Below, one piece after another: positions 62,701-64,000 of a stretch of 64,000 nucleotides of DNA. Under the pieces are notes generated by a model that was not told where the DNA came from, made no database searches, and saw only the letters and a program-made list of their open reading frames with translations. The stretch lies in contig NZ_CP028897.1 in assembly GCF_003072645.1 (NCBI RefSeq), positions 3,175,658-3,239,657 on the forward strand, given 5' to 3'. This stretch comes from Dongshaea marina. GTDB taxonomy: Bacteria; Pseudomonadota; Gammaproteobacteria; Enterobacterales; Aeromonadaceae. The number at the start of each line of letters is the position of its first letter. The stretch's first letter is position 1. Both the position numbers and the translations under genes were made by a program.

Positions 62701-64000
62701 CACCTGATAGCTTTCACTCTCCTCTGACAGAGCATCATCGGTAATTGCCACAGTAAACTCTGCCTGGGTCTCCCCTGCAGAGATGGTCACCTGAGCGACG
62801 CCTTCAGCGTAATCCACACCCTGACCACTTGCCGTTCCCGGCAGATAGCCCAAAGTCACGGTCACCGCTTCATCTGCCGCCTCACTCAAGCTAATGGTAT
62901 AGCTGGCGCTCCCCGATGACTCACCAATCGATTCAGTGCCACTCAGGGTCACCATGGGACCATCCAGCTCTCGACCGCTGTCATCGACTATTTCTGTGGT
63001 CACACTGGTTTGCGCACCGAGAGTTGACTCCCCGCCGGAAGTACCGGTCAGGGTCACCTGATAGTTTTCTGTTGCTTCAGACAGCGCATCATCGGTGATC
63101 GCCACCGTAAAATCAGCTTGAGTTTCGCCTGCAGGGATGGTTATTTGAGCAACGCCCTCAGAGTAATCCACGCCCTGACCACTCGCCGTTCCCGGTAGAT
63201 AGCCCAGAGTCACAGTCACCGCCTCATCGGCGGCTTCACTCAGAAGGATGCTATAACTGGCGTTGCCTTCAGACTCACCTATCGAATCTGTTCCGCTCAG
63301 GGTCACCAGCGGGCCATCCAGCTCTCGCCCACTGTCATCGACGATCTCGGTAGTAACACTGATTTGGGTCCCGAGAGCAGACTCCCCACCGGAGGTTCCG
63401 GTCAGGGTCACCTGATAGCTCTCGCTCTGCTCTGACAGCGCATCATCGGTGATCGCCACCGTAAAATCAGCCTGAGTCTCACCTGCAGTAATCGTCACCT
63501 GAGCGACGCCTTCAGCGTAATCCACGCCCTGACCGCTGGCCGTTCCTGGCAGATAGCCCAGAGTCACAGTCACCGCCTCATCGGCGGCTTCACTTAAAAT
63601 GACGGTATAGCTGGCGCTCCCCGATGACTCACCAATCGATTCAGTGCCACTCAGGGTCACCATGGGACCATCCAGCTCTCGACCGCTGTCATCGACTATT
63701 TCTGTGGTCACACTGGTTTGCGCACCGAGAGTTGACTCCCCGCCGGAAGTACCGGTCAGGGTCACCTGATAGTTTTCTGTTGCTTCAGACAGCGCATCAT
63801 CGGTGATCGCCACCGTAAAATCAGCTTGAGTTTCGCCTGCAGGGATGGTTATTTGAGCAACGCCCTCAGAGTAATCCACGCCCTGACCACTCGCCGTTCC
63901 CGGTAGATAGCCCAGAGTCACAGTCACCGCCTCATCGGCGGCTTCACTCAGAAGGATGCTATAACTGGCGTTGCCTTCAGACTCACCTATCGAATCTGTT
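53800..64000 (-). CDS. Giant LapA/BapA-like type I secreted adhesin, C-terminal 3,399 residues visible
   Basis: Open on the minus strand from the window edge to the stop at 53800; the N-terminus is outside. From the edge: at least 23 full and one partial Calx-beta-like repeat of about 118 residues. Each begins ...LDGPxVTLSGTESIGES, then AITDDALSE and ends TTEIVDDSG. A linker follows, then a von Willebrand A domain with an intact MIDAS (LLVMLDTSGSMWG, near 55010) and ISDGQPTRGNRDPDD. The C-terminus has DVIDLSQVL...VTVTLKDVDL...QLIVGD, the VCA0849-type type I secretion target. No GGxGxDxxx RTX nonapeptides are seen in this part. Operon with lapBCEGD, so presumably the surface adhesin released by LapG. 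Confidence 0.93.
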   Translation of the reverse strand, partial: TDSIGESEGNASYSILLSEAADEAVTVTLGYLPGTASGQGVDYSEGVAQITIPAGETQADFTVAITDDALSEATENYQVTLTGTSGGESTLGAQTSVTTEIVDDSGRELDGPMVTLSGTESIGESSGSASYTVILSEAADEAVTVTLGYLPGTASGQGVDYAEGVAQVTITAGETQADFTVAITDDALSEQSESYQVTLTGTSGGESALGTQISVTTEIVDDSGRELDGPLVTLSGTDSIGESEGNASYSILLSEAADEAVTVTLGYLPGTASGQGVDYSEGVAQITIPAGETQADFTVAITDDALSEATENYQVTLTGTSGGESTLGAQTSVTTEIVDDSGRELDGPMVTLSGTESIGESSGSASYTISLSEAADEAVTVTLGYLPGTASGQGVDYAEGVAQVTISAGETQAEFTVAITDDALSEESESYQVTLTGTSGGESALGAQTSVTTEIVDDSGQELDGPVVTLSGTESIGESDGQASYTITLSEAADEAVTVTLDYLPGTASGQGVDYAEGVAQLTIPVGETQAEFTVAITDDALSEQSESYQVTLTATSGGESALGAQTSVTTEIVDDSGRELDGPMVTLSGTESIGESEGSASYTISLSEAADEAVTVTLDYLPGTASGQGVDYAEGVAQVTIPAGETQADFTVAITDDALSEATENYQVTLTGTSGGESALGTQTSVTTEIVDDSGRDLDGPLVQLQGPERISESKDEAVYKVRLSKVADEDITVELVYLPGTASGSGVDYSEGAAQVTIPAGERVATVKVAINDDALSEANETFSVTLTGTSGGESRLHGSKHSVETQIIEDTGRKLDGPKVSLSGDGRVSESDGEAHYQVKLNKVADEDVVVSLGYLPMTASGAGVDYSEGVAQIRIVAGQTQADFSVAITDDALSEGTEKFRVKLTDVEGGEARLGGKRSQVTKIVEDRGSELDGPSVTLSGAQSIGESDGQASYTITLSEAADEDVTVTLGYLPGTAKGAGVDYTNGTPQVVIPKGETSAQFSVAITDDSFSEEDETFTVQLKATSGAETTIGQQSQVTTTILDDTRGGGDLDGPSVTLTGSSLVGESDGQASYSVLLSEPAVEKVVVTLGYLPGTAEGGSVDYREGVAQITIRPGETRADFNVRIKDDAKTETDETYQVQLTGTSGAESSLGKQTLVETTIVDDTRGGGDLDGPVIQLQGPASINESKGEATYKVRLSKVSDEDITVDLGYLPGTASGSGVDYSDGVAQVTIAAGERLATVKVAINDDALSEANETFSVTLTGTSGGESRLHGSKHSVETQIIEDTGRKLDGPKVSLSGDGRVSESDGEAHYQVKLNKAADEDVVVSLGYLPLTASGAGVDYSEGVAQVRIAAGETQADFTVAITDDALSEGTEKFRVKLTDVEGGEARLGGKRSQLTKIVEDRGNDLDGPSVTLSGAQSIGESDGQASYTITLSEAADEDVVVSLGYLPITASGGGVDYSEGVAEVTIVAGETQADFSVAISDDALSEGTEKFRVKLTDVEGGEARLGSKRSQVTKIVEDSGNELDGPNVTLSGAQSIGESDGQASYTIALSEAADEAVTVTLGYLPGTASGQGVDYSEGVAQVTIPEGETQAEFSVAITDDALSEQSESYQVILAGTSGGESTLGAQTSVTTEIVDDSGRELDGPLVTLSGTESIGESSGSASYTVILSEASDEAVTVTLDYLPGTASGQGVDYAEGVAQVTIPAGKTQAEFSVAITDDALSEATESYQVTLTATSGGESALGAQTSVTTEIVDDSGRELDGPMVALSGTESIGESSGSASYTITLSEVADEAVTVTLGYLPGTASGQGVDYSEGVAQVMIPAGKTQAEFTVAITDDALSEQSESYQVILTATSGGESALGAQTSVTTEIVDDSGRDLDGPQVTLSGTESIGESSGSASYTIILSEAADEAVTVTLGYLPGTASGQGVDYSEGVAQITIPAGETRAEFSVVITDDALSEAIESYQVTLTGTSGGESALGAQTSVTTEIVDDSGRELDGPMVTLSGTESIGESSGSASYTISLSEAADEAVTVTLGYLPGTASGQGVDYAEGVAQVTISAGETQAEFTVAITDDALSEESESYQVTLTGTSGGESALGAQTSVTTEIVDDSGQELDGPVVTLSGTESIGESDGQASYTITLSEAADEAVTVTLDYLPGTASGQGVDYAEGVAQVTIPAGETRAEFTVAITDDALSEESESYQVTLAGTSGGESTLGAQTSVTTEIVDDSGRDLDGPQVTLSGTESIGESSGSASYTITLSEAADEAVTVTLDYLPGTASGQGVDYAEGVAQITIPAGETRAEFSVVITDDALSEQSESYQVTLTGTSGGESALGAQTRVTTEIVDDTNGGGDLDGPVVQLQGPGRINESKGEAVYKVRLSKVADEDISVELGYLPGTASGSGVDYSDGVAQVTIPAGERVATVKVAITDDALSEVNETFTVQLMGTSGGESRLHERKYSIETDIVEDSGRKLDGPVITLSGTETIDESVGSASYTVTLSEAADEAVTVTLGYLPGTAIGQGVDYAEGVAQVTIPAGETRAEFTVAITDDALSEQSESYQVTLTGTSGGESALGAQTEVITQIVDDSGRDLDGPVVTLSGTESIGESDGSASYTVILSEAADEAVTVTLDYLPGTASGQGVDYSEGVAQVTIPAGETRAEFTVAITDDALSEQSESYQVTLTGTSGGESALGAQTEVTTQIVDDSGRDLDGPLVTLSGTESIGEPDGQASYTITLSEAADEVVTVTLGYLPGTASGQGVDYSEGVAQITIPAGETRIEFTVAIIDDYLFESGETYRVEIIHTQGAESQLGLPVSVETLIVDDDALQNLRLMVEESDIDLDRDIDSGSFESGAPAISFDLTVAQGSVLAGLTASGDPLQYQISPDGMTLTTYTQHVDDPVFEVTLDASGETVGAQVELYQPLDHLPVQGENLLDLDLNVIISDRGGMELDTATLTVSIQDSVPELGDVLEIGVAVESEPYQLLVMLDTSGSMWGNRLEVATEAIEAMVKEYAVSGDVVFHGLTFAGSSNPNGGSGAIVIAKANSQDEADITPLTQWLDSLRASGMTNYEQAALAINSYLDNGHRQEFEQGHGKLYFISDGQPTRGNRDPDDLTDLMSANLTGENADVFENNWSVGIASNMSNQALLAMAGGDPSEVIMVNNASQLADSLIATITHESLVGDITNGAIELVEDTQVNSVNISGGNIAQMEYLEGQPEVAIQNLQGDTIGLFELDFVTGQYSFTPIGTGMDDFIVHYDLVDEDGDISSPGRIEFELSSLLSGSDAADQFVITEDNSLAVTHYQIEDYDLTDPDVIDLSQVLAIPQGDDINDYLEFNFEGSDNDVDTVIEISPDGEQHGEVAVTVTLKDVDLREQYPGLSEAQILQQLIDDQQLIVGD
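55510..64000 (-). repeat. In-frame tandem repeat array of the adhesin (about 354-bp units)
   Basis: About 24 units of roughly 354 bp (118 codons; a few are 3 codons longer, ending DDTNGGG or DDTRGGG). Two sub-types alternate in blocks: the common VTLSGTESIGES type, and QLQGPxxIxESK / VSLSGDGRVSESDG / VTLSGAQSIGESDG types that recur in the same order twice. Some distant stretches are identical base for base (62896-63292 with 63604-64000; about 57480-58025 with about 62454-62999). Confidence 0.9.

Noticed and set aside
55510-64000. CRISPR-like regular repetition
   Set aside because: Units are about 354 bp, in frame, and encode Calx-beta domains; no short direct repeats with unique spacers.
1-64000. 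tRNA, rRNA, known riboswitches or intact insertion sequences
   Set aside because: None of the characteristic conserved sequences (T-loop GTTCGANNC with cloverleaf, 16S/23S segments, DDE transposases) were recognised on either strand.

Overview
The window looks like a chromosomal segment of a marine, facultatively anaerobic gammaproteobacterium (Aeromonadales/Alteromonadales/Vibrionales-like). Supporting evidence: OmpU/OmpC-type porins, a NifJ-type pyruvate:flavodoxin oxidoreductase, feoAB behind a textbook FNR box and a Fur box, YgdI/YgdR, YcfP, YfcE and YccT-type proteins, the enterobacterial-style nagZ-ycfP-ndh cluster, and a complete Lap biofilm-adhesin system. The exact genus cannot be fixed from the sequence alone.

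Layout. 1-4.9 kb: 5' part of nifJ (minus), ribA, a PLP-dependent group II decarboxylase and a small hypothetical gene. 5-10.3 kb: three tandem porin genes on the minus strand, two of which share their leader sequence. 10.5-19.9 kb: dinG, a YccT-like gene broken by a frameshift, a small ORF, an SDR oxidoreductase, feoAB and a solute-binding protein. 20.3-26.3 kb: MFS transporter, EptA-type phosphoethanolamine transferase, nitroreductase, RDD protein and ybjQ (minus). 26.4-31 kb: guaBA, with divergent xseA. 31-37 kb: small secreted and START-like proteins, yfcE-hemF (hemF frameshifted), pilU and cardiolipin synthase. 37.8-45.8 kb: arsR-like (frameshifted), fklB, cutC, a phage-like gene (frameshifted), YgdI-type lipoprotein, nagZ-ycfP-ndh (ndh frameshifted), a LysR regulator and a small conserved ORF. 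45.9-64 kb: on the minus strand, giant Calx-beta adhesin, lapB, lapC, lapE(tolC), lapG and lapD. This is one probable operon joining the adhesin, its type I secretion machine and the c-di-GMP-controlled protease switch that holds or releases it.

Two themes stand out. First, the intergenic regions carry two dispersed non-coding repeat families: a large modular 'family A' with five copies and a MITE-like 'family B' with three. Both families, and some other gaps, contain short hairpins whose hexaloop is nearly constant (ANGGAY, or its complement) while the stem sequence is different but self-complementary in each copy. I do not recognise this as a named element. Second, five genes (YccT-like, hemF, arsR-like, phage-like, ndh) are each broken by the apparent loss of exactly one base in a G:C homopolymer. 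That points to consensus or assembly errors rather than five independent pseudogenes.

No tRNA, rRNA, CRISPR array, prophage or intact transposase was seen.
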